From NCBI GenBank assembly GCA_021805725.1, contig JAJZEH010000110.1:124001-188000 (forward strand): 64,000 bases of DNA, written 5' to 3'. The notes under the pieces were generated by a model. It did not search any database. It had not been told where the DNA came from and saw only the letters and a program-made list of their open reading frames with translations. Positions 63,295 to 64,000 of the stretch are shown one piece after another (within the stretch, counting starts at the first letter, position 1; each line of letters opens with the position of its first letter). The position numbers and the translations under genes are program-made. The stretch is from Pseudomonadota bacterium (GTDB taxonomy: Bacteria > Pseudomonadota > Gammaproteobacteria > Burkholderiales > Ferrovaceae).

Positions 63295-64000
63295 GTCCGC
63301 GCCAGGCAATGTCGGTGCGCAACTGCATGCCCTCGAAACGGATGTCCCTGGCCCGGGCGTAAGCTTTTTGCCGGGCCATGCGCAAGGTGTCGCCCAGGGC
63401 CGTCACGCACAGGACGCGTCCTCCTGCCGTGACCAGAGTATCGCCATGGCGCGCGGTGCCTGCATGAAAGACGTGGCACTCGGCGTCATCCGTGCCGAGG
63501 CCGGTAATGGCATCACCGCGGCGGGGTGCCGCGGGATAACCTTCGGCCGCCAGAACCACCCCGATGGCGGGGCGTCGGTCCCACTCGGCTTCCACCTGAT
63601 CCAGGGTTCCTGCCACGCCGTGTTCCAGCAGGGAGAGGAGGTCGCTTTTCAGCCGCATCATGATGGGCTGGGTCTCGGGGTCTCCCATGCGGCAGTTGAA
63701 CTCCAGTGTCTTGACCGTACCCGCGGCGTCGATCATCAGTCCCGCGTAGAGAAATCCGGTATAGGGCATGCCCTCCTGCTTCATGCCCTGGACCGTGGGC
63801 AGAATGATTTCGCGCATCACGCGACCATGGATGGCCGGGGTGACGAGGGGGGCTGGCGAATAGGCCCCCATGCCGCCCGTATTGGGTCCGGCATCCCCAT
63901 CCAGAAGCCGCTTGTGATCCTGGCTGGTGGCAAGTGCCAGGACATGCTCTCCATCCACCAGTACGATGAAGCTGGCTTCCTCGCCTTGCAGGCATTCCTC
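63284..64000 (-). CDS. purD: Phosphoribosylamine-glycine ligase, C-terminal part
   Basis: Open to the right edge on the minus strand, so the N-terminal half is outside the window. The visible 238 residues contain EECLQGEEASFIVLVDG, ATSQDHKRLLDGDAGPNTGGMGAYSPAP and the late NCRMGDPETQPIMMRL, the ATP-grasp signatures of PurD, followed by the C-terminal domain. The enzyme makes GAR in purine synthesis. Confidence 0.95.
   Translation of the reverse strand, partial: EECLQGEEASFIVLVDGEHVLALATSQDHKRLLDGDAGPNTGGMGAYSPAPLVTPAIHGRVMREIILPTVQGMKQEGMPYTGFLYAGLMIDAAGTVKTLEFNCRMGDPETQPIMMRLKSDLLSLLEHGVAGTLDQVEAEWDRRPAIGVVLAAEGYPAAPRRGDAITGLGTDDAECHVFHAGTARHGDTLVTAGGRVLCVTALGDTLRMARQKAYARARDIRFEGMQLRTDIAWRGLKT

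Overview
This 64 kb window is a compact, GC-rich bacterial chromosome segment. The gene content (metXW, liv transporter, ubiEJB, phoBR, ptsHI, BPSS1780-family and DUF2782 proteins, leuS-lptE-holA-proA-nadD-rsfS-rlmH-maf-rng) points to a betaproteobacterium. The respiratory genes suggest a chemolithotroph, perhaps an iron or sulfur oxidiser of the Nitrosomonadales/Gallionellaceae type; that placement is inference. No rRNA, tRNA, CRISPR array, intact insertion sequence or prophage was seen.

Layout. 1-32.6 kb is mostly housekeeping: the 3' end of gatB; metX-metW; an AmpG-like permease; pyrE; phoB-phoR-ptsH-ptsI on the minus strand; an rRNA methyltransferase, HemJ, a hydrolase and a gamma carbonic anhydrase; a branched-chain amino acid ABC transporter with livM and livG fused; ubiE-ubiJ-ubiB; yggS-proC-yggT; and a long minus-strand run from leuS to rng. 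A uvrD-type helicase follows. 60.6-64 kb is housekeeping again (BPSS1780 protein, thrB, DUF2782 protein, tsaC-like, 3' part of purD).

32.7-60.6 kb is a respiratory island. It holds two cytochromes c4; a minus-strand unit encoding a membrane c-type cytochrome, a miniature oxidase-subunit-I-like protein, a thioredoxin-fold lipoprotein and a membrane protein; and a Tat-exported high-potential iron-sulfur protein (HiPIP). Next comes a complete alternative complex III operon (actA-B1-B2-C-D-E-F), preceded by a sigma-54-like promoter and closed by a hairpin terminator. Then a six-gene unit carries a divergent cbb3-like oxidase core (CcoN- and CcoO-like) with three or four small membrane proteins, and a long accessory set contains a CcoS-like protein, a monoheme cytochrome c, CcoG, SCO1, two formylglycine-generating-enzyme-like proteins without the usual cysteines, a transporter/spermidine-synthase-like fusion and several unknown membrane proteins. 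Working model: quinol electrons pass through alternative complex III to HiPIP or cytochrome c4 and then to the unusual oxidase, with CcoG, SCO1 and thioredoxin-fold proteins helping assembly.

Two further signals stand out. Three perfect palindromes (31-43 bp arms) share the core GGGGACAGACC. One is inside nadD and one inside the transporter/synthase fusion, both keeping the reading frame open; the third supplies the last codons of holA. Three micro-genes (32, 35 and 43 codons), each with one predicted membrane helix and a ribosome binding site, sit inside the oxidase region and would be missed by length-limited gene finders.
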